A DNA stretch of 64,000 nt from Citrus sinensis (GCF_022201045.2 NC_068558.1:2232001-2296000), one strand, 5' to 3'; shown: positions 12,938-26,553, counted from the first letter of the stretch. Notes: generated from the sequence alone by a model not told the origin. Translations and numbers: made by a program.

Positions 12938-13810
12938 TGATGAAGGGGTGCAGTGACGTATATCAATGTTGCACAATTTTGCCTAATTTTTATAATGTCA
13001 TTGTAATCTCTCTCTTTTTTTTTTTTTGGGAATGAATCGAAGCTGTTTAACAAGATTATGGTTTGAGTGGTTTGATTGTGATAACTGTTTGATCTATAAA
13101 AGCATATGGATCTTTTTCTCCGCTTTCAAATGGCTGCAATGTATTCGTAGGACCTCATTTAGAGAGTTTTACTGTTTAAGAGCAGCTCTTAGGCCTGACC
13201 ATCTATCAATTTCGCAGGTCACAGTTGCTTTGGGGTCTGAAAACCGTAGATCGGTAGATGTGCTCTTGATATTCATATCCTTATTATTGGGAATAATATA
13301 TTTATATATTTTCAGCTTGTGGCAAGAGATGCATATCCAGAAACTCGCATGCCCATGAAATTTACTTGATAATATGCACTTTAGTCAATTCATGTAGGTA
13401 TGTTCTTCAGCAACTGCATTAGGAAATGGTCACAACTACATTAGTCTTCAACAAGTTTGTTCCTCAGTCTTCTTCAGTTTTATCATTCGCGGGTGCATGA
13501 TAGTCAATCTTTTAAAATATATAACCATTCTGTTGAACATGAACATAACAGAAATAATTTTATCAAATAATTTTATCAATGTGAAGAATAGATGATTTCC
13601 CAACATAATTTTCCTGCATCTAATTATCTCAACTGAGGAAGAACAAACGACTGCCGACCAACTCATTCTATTTGATTTTTCTACCCATTGTTGTCAGTTT
13701 AACAGCGTTAATTTTAACATCAGATGAAGACTTAGTAGCAGCTGGGATGGCTTCAAATGATGCCAAACACTAACAGGAACTCAAGTTCTCAAGCCACTTC
13801 CCGTCAGTCA
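12938..13810. other. Shared 3' region between converging genes
   Basis: Holds the 3'UTR of the 390-residue protein gene (+) and, from the other side, that of the tRNase Z gene (-). No additional gene is supported; the short open frames here lack coding character. Confidence 0.5.
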
Positions 13811-16290
13811 TCAGAAACCTTCTGTAAGAGCAAAAACTCGGCCAGCCAAAGGCGCAGGCACTGCATCTACAGCTCTTCGTATTTCCTGATACAGAATCAG
13901 CACATATTGACAATTTAGTCATGGAATCACAAAAAGGATTTATAAAAATTCAAGGAAGCGTTGAAAAGAAAATCTGGTAGTATAGCGTATAAAAACCCAA
14001 AATCTAAAATAACTCAAAAACCTCAGTGTCCAATCACATTGGTCTTGTCCTTCAAAATATAACGAAATTTCGAATGTGGAAAGGGCTTATGACAGACAAC
14101 AAAAGACTGGAGATTGAATATAACATGATGTGGCATTGCTAATACTTAGCGGAACTCAGACAAAAAAGGTAATAAATTTAGAAGCTTGGGGATAATTACT
14201 GAACCACACTGTTGCTCAAGTAGTAGGCATTTGATTGAACAATCGTAAGCAATATGTTTTATAGGACATTCTGCTTATTGTCATCTTCTACTTATTATAC
14301 CTGGGATGGGCTGGTAGACAGTGAGGTTATTAGTAACGCTGGAATGATCAAAGAAGATGGCCAGAAACTTACATCTACTTTATGGCGAGCAGAAAAGTGA
14401 ATGAGTAGAATTGCTTTGTTCTCAAACTTTTCTGCATACTCAACTATCTGGATGTTCATCAACAAAAAATAGAAAGAAAGAGTTAGAAAGATACATCGCT
14501 TCATGCATGCAACATAAAGAGGGTTTATTGAAAAATATGAGGGATAATACCTCAGACAGATGAGTGTGTCCATAATCTCTTGCCTGCTCCACTGTTGTTG
14601 AGTCATCAACATAGGTGCTCTGCATGAGAAAAGACAAGATACAAGAAATAATACGTTAACCAGTCATAATATCTAGATTTGATATCATTGCATTCAACAT
14701 AAAAAACCCTTCTCAAAAAAAAAAAAAACATAAAAAACCAACATAACCATCTCCTTAAAAGTTGTAGTTTCCAACAAAATGAGGTTTTCACCTCCATAAC
14801 TAGAATCCTTGCCCTCAAAACATCAATATTAGCTTCATCAACGATAAAATCGGACATTGTGTCTCCTGTAAAAGCAACTTCAGGTGTCGTCACGGTATAT
14901 GTAATCTGCCAATACGAAAACTCAACCTTGAGGAAGCAATAAAATCAAAATTAAAAGATGAAAAGTTAAAACTTAAATAAAAAACCCAAGAACTTTCCAG
15001 ATATGATCTAAAATATAATGGCATTTTAAACCAACAAACATCCTCCAGATGACATAGAAAAGGGAGCAGATTGAAATAAAATTTTGAAAAAAGGGGAAAG
15101 AATGAATTATGCATGAAGGACGAAACTGTGAATACAAAAACATAAATGGTTTGCAGACAAAATAAAAGACCTCCGTGCCTGACGACTTCAATTTCTTAAT
15201 CTCATCCCCAGGAAGGCCAAGGTACTCTTGTTTAAGTTTCTGCTTCACGGAGTAAACTACGTAACCCTGCAATGTTTCAGGAAAGCATAACACAGCTCAA
15301 AGTAGATTCTAATGAAGCCTATAATTAAATCAAACAAGTCTTCATGGGAAACCAACATAAAAAATATATGACAACAGAATGAAGTTTACCTGGCTTTGTA
15401 TAACATGGTAAGTTTTGAAGGCTTTTACAAAAAGGTCCTTTCTCATGCAAAACTCTTCCCCTGCAAAAATGTAAAGTTGAATTAAACAAAGGAGAAGCAA
15501 AAGTATCCAACAAGGTCACATAATTTTTATCCGAAGTAAAGGTTAAACATTACCCACATCCAAGCCAACCAGTGTATGGTTCAGCTCAGAATGATCCATC
15601 CTTCTATGAATCTCAAAGAGTTGTTCCACATCTTCTTTAATACAAGAGGGAACAATAATTGTGGGGGGCTTCATGCGGTACAGGCCTCTGGTAGCGACAT
15701 ACATGGGCAATCCTCCCTGTAAATGTAAGCATTAAATGAATTATTCCATAATAACTAAGAAGGCAGTCCCAGCAAGTTAAAAAATTATACAAAAAGAAAA
15801 AAAAAACAATTGTTAAAAAGAAAAATTCCATGTATAGCTACTCAAATGCATACAAAAGAATGTCACTGACTCACTTAGCAGTGAACGTCCATTGACTGAC
15901 TATCTTAAAGCTAATAATATTTTAAAACTGCTAATTAATCAGTCTGACAACAAGTAATCGAAAACATTCAAGAGCTATTACTTTACTTTACTTGTATGAA
16001 ATAATTTATTTAGCAAACAAAATTAGCTAACAAAATTAAAAAAAGAAAGGAAAGAAAAAGAAAAAGATGGAAGAAGAAGAACTAACAATGTGATCCATGT
16101 GGGCGTGGGAGATAAAGAGGAAATTTTGAGAGAGAGCTCGAGAAGGGCATCGTCCAATATCGAATGCTAAATCGAGAGAGGGGAAAATAATGCAAGTCTC
16201 GTGGCCTGCTATCGACAATCCTTCTACTTTGTACCCTTGTAATTGCATCCCCCTCCCGCTCTTCTCCTCTTCTTTGGCTTTCGTGGCCAT
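13811..16290 (-). CDS. tRNase Z, short form (nuclear/cytosolic ribonuclease Z)
   Basis: Endonuclease that removes the 3' trailer from precursor tRNAs before CCA addition. Eight exons on the minus strand: 16290-16087, 15716-15554, 15460-15390, 15266-15171, 14905-14792, 14619-14551, 14447-14373 and 13885-13811. They total 867 nt, 288 residues, in unbroken frame. The metallo-beta-lactamase signature HAHMDH is at about residues 62-67. A second metal-ligand motif, FTGDT, is at about 190-194, and HFSAR, with the final histidine ligand, is at about 256-260. Length and motif spacing match Arabidopsis TRZ1/TRZ2, and the end VFALTEGF parallels their VFALTQGF. There is no clear organelle presequence. 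I chose the ATG at 16290 (context AGAATGG); an in-frame ATG at 16320 would add ten residues. The gene converges on the 390-residue protein gene. Confidence 0.94.
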
Positions 16291-16329
16291 TCTGTAGTTC
16301 AACGGCTGCAGAGCAATCAATCATCAATG

Positions 16330-16965
16330 GGTATATGCCAATCTCGATTCAAAATCGGAACAAAAGCTTTACGCTGATGTACTTCATTTCCAGTCGAGTT
16401 CGATTTTATTTATGTATTGGACTTTTCGTGTGATTTTTTTCAGTTAATATCATAACAAAGGAAATATATAAATATGAAAGTAATTTACCCTTGAACACTA
16501 GGAGACGACACAGCATTTTTACTATTGTGTTTTGACCTTGACTCACAGGTTGGGCTACTGCCTATTTTGGACCCAAAATAATTTAACACCACCATTCTCA
16601 GTACACATTTCAGTTGGAGTTTGATGTATTGGTAGCCCCTTTCTACAAGGGCACTGCCCTACGCGCGCGCACACAAAAGTCCTTCTCAAGTACGGGTTGC
16701 TTACATTTTTTAAAACATGCACTCATAAATTATGCGGTCTAAAAATGTAAAAAATGAACTTCTCTTAAATTTACACACACAACAGTCTTTCTTAAGTACA
16801 GATGTTTGCATTTTTTTGAAATATGCGCTCGTAAATTGTACAGTTTAAAAAAATTTAAAATTAATATTTTTTAAATTCCATGATTTAAGAATGTATAATT
16901 CTCATTATATTTAGCAACACTCACTTTAATTTATAAATAACCTGTATATTTATTTCTCGCTAAGG
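16330..16965. other. Upstream flank of tRNase Z, no gene seen
   Basis: Presumed promoter side of the minus-strand tRNase Z gene, grading into AT-rich repeat DNA. Two related short tracts (around 16665-16750 and 16770-16860, sharing TACGGGTTGCTTACATTTTT-like and TCATAAATTATGCGGTC-like segments) suggest a local diverged duplication of about 110 bp. Confidence 0.45.
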
Positions 16966-17575
16966 ATTATTTTTGAGAGGTTCAAAAGTGATTTTGAAAA
17001 GTTAAAAACTAATTATACGGTTTGGAAATTTTTTTTATGAATTACTTTTTACAAAATCCCTCTATCATACAGCATATTTTAAAAAGTAGGGAAACAAAAT
17101 CTGATTTTAAAAATTATGTTTATATTTAATACAATTTCATATATATGCTCATATATATTATAAAAATTTAAAATTATCCTTATTAATTAAGAAATAAAAT
17201 CATTAACTTTAAAAATATTATTATTATTATTATTACTATATTGAGATAACAAAATAAAAAATAAAATTAATAATATGTATATTTTTTAGTTATCAATTAT
17301 TATTGTGTACAATAAAAAATATTTTATAAACATGTTTATACATATTAAACAAATTTTATTCTAACAATATATCAAATTCAGTTATTTATATTCCTAAACA
17401 GTTTAACAGTAAGATTTATCAAATACGTATTATTACTTTTAAAACTTATAACATTTTTTAAAATAAATTTGATCAAATATGTAATTAATTTTCTTTATAG
17501 TTGACTATTTCTACGATATAAGTAACAATAATTATTTTTAAAAATATAATATTATCAAACTGACCATTAAACTGA
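16966..17575. repeat. Diverged repeat copy A (miniature element-like, about 600 bp)
   Basis: Aligns by eye in direct orientation with 18205-18785. Shared landmarks in the same order are a GAGAGGTTCAAAAGTGATTTT-like start, the block AATAAAATCATTAACTTTA, a short ATT/TTA triplet run, TTTTAGTTATCAATTATTA, ATTTTATAAACAT, and CAGTAAGATTTATCAAATACG. It is non-coding and AT-rich. The GGATTACTTTTG...GGTTCAAAAG ends resemble common plant miniature hAT-type elements, but I could not define target duplications. Confidence 0.6.
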
Positions 17576-17810
17576 AGTTTCTACATTCTAATACTAAGCA
17601 AGTCACATAATAAAAGAAACGTATCAGGCGATCGCTGATGTAATTAAACTATTTACTACAAATAGCCAATGATAATGATCCTAATCCTAGTTTTTATTAG
17701 CTGGTAGGTTTGTCTAGTCAAAATGGGACACAAAATGGCAATGAGTTAGATGACTGGGGCACTTTTGTTTAGTCAATTTTTTCTGGTTGAAGAGGGTGAA
17801 TAAAGGTATT

Positions 17811-18068
17811 TTTGTGATTGAGGTTGTGCAGTTGTAGTTTAAAAGGTACAATATTAAAGTATTTAATAAACACTAATTATTATAGTTTGTAAGATATATT
17901 GATATAATTTTTTACTTGTATGATGAAAAATTTATTATATCTTTAATAATTTTATCAAAATTATTATTTAAAATTTACAGTTACTATATATTATTAACTT
18001 CTATTTTATAATTATAATTTTTTCACAGTAGTTGTAGCTTTTAAGCTACAATACCTCAATCACAAACG
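17811..18068. mobile_element. Probable miniature inverted-repeat element
   Basis: About 258 bp with inverted ends: TTTGTGATTGAGGT at the left and its complement ACCTCAATCACAAA-type sequence at the right, continued by imperfectly paired GTTGTAG...AAAAG arms. The interior is AT-rich and non-coding. No convincing target duplication was seen, so the exact ends are approximate. Confidence 0.5.
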
Positions 18069-18204
18069 GGAACATAAAGTCAGTAAATTTGTGCTGGGCA
18101 TAGCCTTGTCCAATTCTAGTCAATTTTTACTAGCTAATAAGGTTGTTTTTTATATTACAAAAAGGTAAATGCTAAAAATTTAAAATTTTGAATTTAACAA
18201 TAAG

Positions 18205-18785
18205 AATCCATTTGGGATTACTTTTGGAAGGTTCAAAAGTAATTTTAAAAATTAAAAGGTTGATTTTGATACTTGATAAATTTTTATAAAAATCACTCTA
18301 TTTTATGGAGATTTTGAAAAGTTGCATTTTTTCTACTTTGCACTTTTACACTTAGTATAATTTCCCATACATCCTCATACATATTATAAAACTCCAAAGT
18401 TATTCTTTTTAATTAGGAAATAAAATCATTAACTTTATAGAGATTATTATTATTACCAATTATATTCAAATAATAAAATAAGGAATAAAATTTGTAATAA
18501 TATAAAATATTTTTTTAGTTATCAATTATTACATGTACACTATAAACAAATATTTTATAAACATATTTATAGATGTTTAAATGAATTTTATTCAATAATA
18601 TATTTAATTAAGTCATTTACATTCTTACAGCAGTTTAATAGTAAGATTTACTAAATACGTATAATTGCTTTTAAAATTCATAGTACTTTTAAAAATAAAT
18701 TTACTGAATGTTTAAATAATTTGTTTCACATCTGATTATTTTTATAGCATAATTAACAAAAAATATTTTAATAATGCGCTGAGTA
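18205..18785. repeat. Diverged repeat copy B (partner of copy A)
   Basis: The second copy of the roughly 600-bp repeat, in the same orientation about 1.23 kb downstream, with the inverted-repeat element of 17811-18068 lying between the two. Divergence by eye is substantial, with many substitutions and small indels. The two copies are therefore old insertions of one family, or an old tandem duplication. Confidence 0.6.
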
Positions 18786-19560
18786 CACAATGTAATTACT
18801 AAGTCAAAATTATTTCGAACCAAACTAAGAGAGATGCTTCATTTTCTTTTCATATGTTATCGAATGTAAAAAATAGAGAAAATAAATACTAAAATCATCA
18901 TAAATTCGATATTAGAAACAAATAATTAATAAGTTGTTCAATTATGACGCCATAGATAAATAATGACAAAACTAAAACCAAATTAACCTTTAATTAACAT
19001 GAATCAGCTCTATTCTTTAACCTCGACACAGACGACAAAGCTAAAAAAGACTTGCATGCAGTTCTCCTTTTTTTAATTGTAAAAATGACTAGTTTAAAAT
19101 TTTATTTTAAACCTAACAAGTTGTGTATTTTTCAACATTATTACATCTAAATATTTTAATTTTTTATTTGCAAGCATGTTGAAGCATTTTATTATAAAAC
19201 GATATCTCATCTAAAAATTTAGAAAAATTTTAAAATTAATAAAATTTTAGACTTTAAATATTTAACAAACAATTTTATTACTCATAATGTTGTATTCTAA
19301 TCCAATACTACATATCGAAAAAGAAAATTCAGTTTATACGTAGGAATGTAATAAATGTGAAATTTTATATTTTTTAGTTATTACAGTTTATTTATTCATA
19401 ATTTATGCGGCGACATAAATTAAAGAGAGATTTACATGATTATATCTGCCAGATGATAATAAGACTACAGTAAACAAGATTCATTACCATCTTTCTCTCT
19501 TCCCAAACCAGCTTCTCCAGAAATCTCCGAAAAGGAAAAGAAAGTCTCTGAAACTGAATA
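18786..19560. other. AT-rich flank and 5' region of the YLPM1-like gene
   Basis: No gene seen. The last about 110 bp (CTCTCTTCCC-type pyrimidine-rich stretch near 19492-19510) is the likely 5'UTR of the gene starting at 19561. Confidence 0.45.
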
Positions 19561-21196
19561 ATGGATTATCCTCATCATCAATGGCATTTCAGACCACCAC
19601 CACAAGTAAACAGCATCTGCCCAATCTGCTCAAATTTTCACTTCCCATTTTGCCCTCCCCCTCAGCCTCCGCCTTCTTACGCTCACCAAAACCCTAGGTT
19701 CCCGACCCGGCCCGGATTCGACCCGATTCCTTGGCATAATAATAATATAAACCCGAATTTTGATAGACGACATCCGTTACCGCCAGCGTACGATTACTAC
19801 GGTGGTGCTAACGGTTTTGTGACTGAATGCGATAGGAATTACAATAAGCGAATGAGAGTCGATGAAAATAATTACCAGATTACTTCGGATAATGAGCGGA
19901 GATTGAAGTTGATTCGCGATCACGGCGGCAACGGGGCTGGAAACGCACCGTTTCATAATACGAATGGATTTAATTCGTTTGAAAATCGCGTAGATTATAA
20001 TTCTGATTGGCAGAATTATGGTCCTAACAATCAGCCACCGCCGTCCATTCCGCCGTTACCACCGCCACAACAAGGATATGATAATTTCAATGTACAAGGA
20101 GGTTACTTGCCTCCTCTTCCTACGTCTCCACCTCCGCCTATGCCGGTGGAGCCGCCACTGCCGTCTCCTGCACCACCAAATACGTCTTTGTTTCCTGTTC
20201 ATGCGACTGTACCTTCATCTTATCCACCAATTACACGTGTTTCTTCTGAGTTGATTTCGGAGGTCTGTTTGAATATATTTCTCTTACTTCTTTTTCTCTC
20301 TCCTTTTTTTTTATTAATTCGTGTAATTGTGTTGTTTGATTTATAATCTTTTGTTTGTATTGTGAAGGAATCGCGGACGTTGCCTATGCAGTATCCGGGA
20401 GAGAGCCACTTGTTCCCCCTGAGGCAATTATCCCCAGATAAGCCGAAGGTTGTGAATGCTTTGCACTTGTTGAAGCAGCCTCATCGAGCTACTCGTCCTG
20501 ATCATTTTGCGATCATCCTCCGTGGTCTTCCAGGTAGTTTGCTTTCATTAATTCTTTATTATTTTAGTGGGAAGGAAAAAAAGAAAAAGAAATGTGCTTA
20601 ATTGTTTGGTGCATGGTTTCGTGAAACATTCATATTCTTTGGTTCTATAATCGTGTTGGATTATCTTTTGTAATTCTTTATGTTTATAGGTAGTGGAAAG
20701 AGCTACATAGCAAAAATGTTACGCGACCTTGAGGTTGAAAATGGTGGTGATGCTCCCAGAATTCACTCTATGGATGATTATTTCATGACAGAGGTTGAAA
20801 AGGTTGGCACCTGACTTCATTTGTCTTGATCTTTAAATAGAATCATTGTGGGTTATTTTAAATTTCTGTTTCTCTTTTATGTCATGAACTTTTCGTGTTT
20901 GTTGGTATTTGGTTCTGCCTTATTGTCATCTACACACCTGTACACATAAATTTTATGTTATAAGGTTCTAATGTTGCTGGATGTGTCTCTCTTCTCTTCT
21001 ATTCTAAAGGTTGAGGACAGTGATGTTTCAAAGTCTTCGGGTTCACTTAGAAGCAAGAAACCGGTTACGAAGATGGTGATGGAGTACTGTTATGAACCTG
21101 AAATGGAGGAGGTATTGCCAGCCATTTCATCCAAGAAACTGAAAGTTTTTTATTCATATATCATGGCGTGGTTTTTCTTATTTCTGGCTTTACATT

Positions 21197-21231
<35 letters not shown>

Positions 21232-24200
21232 TCAGTTGTCGGGCTAAGGTTGCAGTTGTAGTCCCTTATTTTTGTCTTGTGTTATATAGAACAAGAACTG
21301 CAATGTCTAGCCAGTGTCCACCTGTTTTCAATCTAGACTGTTTGGTTTCTACTGGGATTTAGCATCATGGATGGGACTTACTTGATCTTGCCAAGCTTTC
21401 TTTACATTGAAGAAGATGAGTTTATGCACAGTGACTATGACTTTATACATAAGCAGATATTATAGAAATATTTTAGTAAACTTTTGCTTAAGTTTTGTGG
21501 ACGAATATATAAACTTCAATTACTTAGAAATCTCTGAGACTAACATAAAGTGTGACCTAAGTTTGGGAATCTCTAGATACTATATTTACCTTTATGGTAA
21601 GTATCCTGGATCTCGTCTCGTGTTGCCTATGATATCTTTTGCCTTACTTTTGTAGCCCGTGAAGTTATTGACTCTAAGTGCTTGCTTGCTCATGGTATGT
21701 GCTATGTTGTTACTTTCTTAAACATTGACCGAAGTTTGTCCCCACTACAGGCTTACCGGTCAAGCATGTTGAAAGCATTTACGAGGACCCTTGATGAGGG
21801 TAATTTCACTATTGTAATCGGTATGGAATTTTCTTTTGATATTTCAATGTCATATTGAAAAGATGCATTGTTATTTTTCTTGTTATGTTCTGCCCATTTC
21901 AATGGTCTTGGTAGTGTTGAAATTGAATTGTCTTTTTCTAGAAGCCAAATGATTGGTTATATGTTGAAAGTTTTATATTTATTTGGTGAAATTGTTTCGT
22001 TCACGGTGTTCAGGCTGTGTCTATGTTTGTATTTGATTTCTTAAACATGTTACTAGTTGTAGCACCAGGTCGTAGAAATTACTCTCCTTCGCAATGTGGG
22101 CTCGCGTGATCTTTATGAACTATTGCCTAGTTTAGGAGAAATCTTTTGTTTGTTTCTCTTTTTCAAAGAATTTTGAACTGTAGGGATTAGAATAAAGCAA
22201 GGAAATTAAAGGTTCTTCTTTTAGTTACACTGGAACTTATAGCATTCAACAAGTTATAGATTAAGGGTGATGCAGTGCCCATGCGCTGCTTGCATTTTCA
22301 CTAACTACAGATGCAGTTTTGTTCGACAATTGACCCTTTCTTGCTGGTATGTGTGCCTCGTCTTAGTGGATGACCGCAATCTGCGGGTAGCTGATTTTGC
22401 TCAGTTTTGGGCAACTGCAAAGGTATACCCTTAATCCTTTTTCCTTCTTTCCTCCCCCAATCTGTGAGTATGTCTGCTGTCAATTTTTTTTTTTTTTTTT
22501 ATGGGGTTTCCTGGGAATAGTTAAGGTCTTCGGGTGCAAATAATCTATAGGAGTTTCATTGAAGTTTGAAGCTAAAGATATTGATGTTCTGCATTTGTAT
22601 GGTAATGTTTTATGGGATCTACCATGTTGGACTTCAGTTTTATGCGCAGTGTAGTTGTCTATTCCATAAATCCTTCTTAGTCTTTTTTTTTTTTTTTTTG
22701 ACCAGCAGCCTTTTCAGTATATTGTGCACTTTGGTTTTCCCTGTATTTGAGAATTTTCTTTGCTGTATATAAGCACAAAAGTTATATATTTAGCTGTATT
22801 TGAGGATACAATGCCATTAAATTGAATGATCTATTGTAGAATGGAAATATTTATGAGAGGTTTCTTTGTTAGGATTCAGATGTGCTTTGCTCTTATCTTC
22901 TTTTTCCTTCCGTTTTGCTTTTAGTTGTTCTGTATTTTTAGACTATGTTCAACTTCCAAAGCAAAGTATAAGGTACTTGAAATTTATTTATCATCTTTTC
23001 GGACAGAATAATCATCACTATTGGGGATCATCTTTTCAGTGGTCCAGAGATGATCCACGCTTTTTTGTATATGTAATCCAAGGGCATACCACAGAACATT
23101 TGCTGTTCTATAAAATATTTCAAAGACTAGCAAATATTAGCAATTACTTTTGGGAACTTGTAACCTTTGTAATAGAATTATATTATATTTTTTTTAGGAA
23201 AAAAAGGTAAATTTTTTTATATTCATATTTTCTCCTGTTTGCTATTAGAAGATTATCCAATATTATGATTCCAAATAAGCGCAAGTTTTAATTGATGGTA
23301 TGCTTGAAATGATATTAGCGGCTTCATATTTCTATCATCTAATCTTTGATATAATTGCACTTGTATTATTGTTATATGCACTATGAGCTAAGTTGGACAT
23401 GTCAGTGGGGAGTTTGTTGTAGACAGGGCAATGTTACATATCACTAATTATTTGGATGTTCCTCTTTATCTGTTGCTTTAATTATCATTATATAATTATT
23501 CCACGTATAGCTTGTTATGGACTTTCCATTTTATTAATGGTCACATATCAAAATTTTCTTTTCCAGTTTGACTGAGTTTTTATCTTACATTGTTTGATGG
23601 AGTTTTGGATAGTTTGCATTGTTAATGTTTTATGCTTCCCATTATCAAGCTATAATACATGGAAAAATAGAAATGTTTTGACAGAAAAATATTTAAAATG
23701 GCTGAACTTTTTATTGAATTGCCTACAATGTACAGGAACGGAACCGAGAAAACTGCAGTCACATTATTTGTGTTGTTTTTGGTGCATTTGGTGCACTCAA
23801 TTTGATTCTTTTTTAATTTTTTAACTGTCCCTGCTCATTTAGTTTCTGAATTGAATTGCATCTTTTTTTAAGGGAGAATGGCTAATATGTGAAAGATGAT
23901 AATTTGTGACAATTGTTTAAAGTTTCAATAGATGTGCTCAATTATAAAATCCCTCAATATTATGTGTCTTCCAATGATGATAGAAGCAGAGCCAATAGTT
24001 TTTTTTCTCTTGTCTGTTATATGCACTGCTCATTGTTTCTTGTTTTCTTGTCAGAGATCGGGCTATGAAGTGTATATACTAGAAGCTACATACAAGGATC
24101 CAGCGGTGAGTTTATATGCTATTCATTGTTTTTCATTTTCTCGATAATTGCTCTTTTGAATGTGCGGTTTGTATTTTTCCTACTGCACTAGTTATATTTG

Positions 24201-26553
24201 GGGGTTCTTTATTTGAAATAATTCAAAAATTTAGCATAAATGGGGCAGAAGTTCCCTACATACATTGGCAGTATGTGAATGGTTTGGTGAAATTGCAGGG
24301 CTGTGCAGCTAGGAATGTTCATGGTTTCACCCTTGATGATATTGAGAGGATGGCTGGACAATGGGAGGAAGCTCCAACTTTGTACTTGCAATTGGATATT
24401 AAGGTTGTGATTAATTTCTAATTTTTGTTTTGTCTGAGATCCAACTTTGTACGTGCAATTGGATATTAAGGTTGTGATTAATTTCTAATTTTTTATCTTG
24501 TTTGAGATGCTGGAAGTTATAAAACAAATCATTGTCCATAGGTAGAAAAATTTACATATCTGCTTCGACCAAAGTCAAATTTAATTAATAAAAGGGAAAA
24601 GACTGTAATCTGATTTGAGATTTATTAACTTGTAAAAATTTGAGAACCAGTTATCTTTCTTCGGACTTTTAAGTTAATGTACTTTAGTTCTAATGCTATA
24701 CTTCTGCTGGCATGACAGACTTTGTTTCATGGAGATGACCTGAAGGAAAGTGGGATCAAAGAGGTAAATGAATAATTTATGATGCTAAGTCCACTTTGCT
24801 TGGGACTAGAATAATACAAGTACTTTTGCCTGATTACAACTAGCTCTTGTTTCGCTGAAATCAGGCCTACACTTCTTAACCTAATCTTGGCCAATACCTT
24901 TGCTTTTACTGCTTGTTCCATAATGAGCATGGAAGTTTTGTGCTAGCTTTGGTACATAAAGATGTATTAATCCGCTATGTTGGGATGCTTACTTGATCCC
25001 TGTAGCTGACATGTGAATCAGCTTTGACTGGGATTTTCAGAAGTAGGGATGATAATAATTATTGATGTTTAATTCTGCCCAAAGTACATCTCAGCATTTA
25101 CTTTAGGCGTTTGTTCCACAAAGTCTTCATTCATTAATAGCACATTGAGTGGGGAATCTTGGAATCGGCATTCTACTGGCTTATTATTATTTTTCTCATG
25201 TCAAAATCGACAGGTAGAAATGGATATGGATGAGGATTCTGATGGTCTATTAGCACAGCAAGAAAAAGAAACCAACAGCATTGCAGTTTCTATAACAGGA
25301 GAAGATCCACCAGCAGGTGTATATTTCATCAAGTCAAACAATTACTGTTGTTCAGTTTTTCTGATTTGTCAATATGCCTGTATAGAAACATGTATGCATC
25401 TGCATAAGGATGGATGAATGACTATGTGCATGTTTTCATTTATGCATATTCTATTTAGTTCTGTTTATTATTTCATCTAGTTTTGGGCTGGCTTTTTAGT
25501 TTATAATTTGAACTTCAGATTTCCCTAGGAATGAGAAGAGATGGGATGCTGAAGGGGACCGTCCAGCGGAAGTAGTGAAAGACTTGGGCAGTAGTAAGTG
25601 GTCAAATGATTTAAATGAAGACGATGATGAAACCTCCGGTGTTGTGAAGGGTAACTCAAATGCTCTTTCTGGGTTGTTCCAATTGTATGTTAAGGAAGGG
25701 AAATCCGTGCATTGGGGTGATCAGGTATCTGCTAAATCTGATTCTATAAAGTTGTAATGTTAAATGCCGATGCATATATCCACCATAAATAGAAATGGGT
25801 ATTTAGTACAAATGTTTCCACACTAGATTGCTATAAGCTGGTGATAATGGTAGTTTTGCCTAGTCTGCTTCAGTGGAAATGTTGTCCTCCATTGGTTTTC
25901 AGTTTTGCTTCCGTGATAGAATTTTTGTTCCACATAATTCTCTCCAGTTCATTGTATTCTTACTAAATTGTTTTGCTGGTCTTGTTCTTTTCTTAACGGA
26001 TTTTTATTTAAAAATTTCTTCCAGGTTGGTGATACTGGGTTCTCAATAGGTGCTGCAAAGAAGTCAAAAATGTTATCTTTAGTAATTGGACCGGGTGCGG
26101 GATACAACTTGGTTAGTCTTGCAGCTGTAATGGTGGCTTATAATTTGGATTGTTGGAAGTACTTTTCACAATTTGTGATTATCATAGTTAACTTATTGTT
26201 CTAAAATCCAGAATTAGTAGTTTTTCACTTCAAGTTCTTTTCATCCTCATTAGACGTAAATTTTCTGAGGGCCTGGGGGATGACTCATTGATTTTTATGG
26301 TTCTCTTATTTACTTTCACCTTATCTTGGTGCAAAGAGAGCCAAGTTAATAATGTTGCTTTATGTGCTTCCTACTCTTGCAGAAGTCTAACCCATTACCT
26401 AAAGAAGAGAGCCTGTCAACCCAAAGCACTGGTAAGTTGAAGAAGCAGAGTGCATTTCAAGAGCGTCTTCGTGCAGAGCATGAATCTTTCAAAGCTGTCT
26501 TTGATAGGAGGCGACAGCGAATTGGTGGACTTGATTTGGAGGAGGAGCCATAG
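19561..26553 (+). CDS. YLP-motif-containing protein 1 (YLPM1)-like P-loop protein
   Basis: Thirteen exons: 19561-20262, 20368-20533, 20690-20802, 21010-21111, 21751-21820, 22367-22422, 24055-24105, 24299-24403, 24719-24763, 25214-25316, 25519-25724, 26025-26111 and 26383-26553. They give 1977 nt (658 residues) in continuous frame. The first 234 residues are rich in proline, asparagine and tyrosine, with PPPLPP-type runs and an early CPICSNFHFPFC cysteine pair that may bind metal. A P-loop kinase-type domain follows: the Walker A motif GLPGSGKS is at about 287-294, then SMDDYFMTEVEK and a YEPEMEEAYRSSML segment. The C-terminus has acidic stretches and a basic, helical tail (QERLRAEHESFKAVFDRRRQ). 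This is the domain order of metazoan YLPM1/ZAP3, a nuclear protein linked to RNA and phosphatase binding; the plant function is not established. Intron 6 is unusually long (1.6 kb), and a tandem duplication copies the exon 8 donor. Confidence 0.9.
21203..21231. repeat. (GA)n microsatellite in intron
   Basis: A short TA run followed by about 12 GA units in intron 4 of the YLPM1-like gene. Confidence 0.8.
24374..24507 (+). repeat. 67-bp tandem duplication over an exon end and splice donor
   Basis: The segment starting CCAACTTTGTAC at 24374 recurs at 24441, 67 bp later, nearly identical (one visible change TACTTG to TACGTG in the exonic part). The first copy includes the last 30 bases of exon 8 and its GTTGTG donor at 24404. 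The second reproduces exon end plus donor (GT at 24471) inside the intron. The high identity means a recent event compared with the surrounding intron. Confidence 0.85.

Noticed and set aside
14295-15831. Several minus-strand open frames of 60-106 codons
   Set aside because: They are tRNase Z exons read through into introns, or alternative frames of them; the spliced gene explains them.
22566-23824. Possible extra gene in the long intron 6 of the YLPM1-like gene
   Set aside because: The open frames are short and T-rich with phenylalanine/leucine-heavy translations typical of intron DNA; no motif supports a nested gene.
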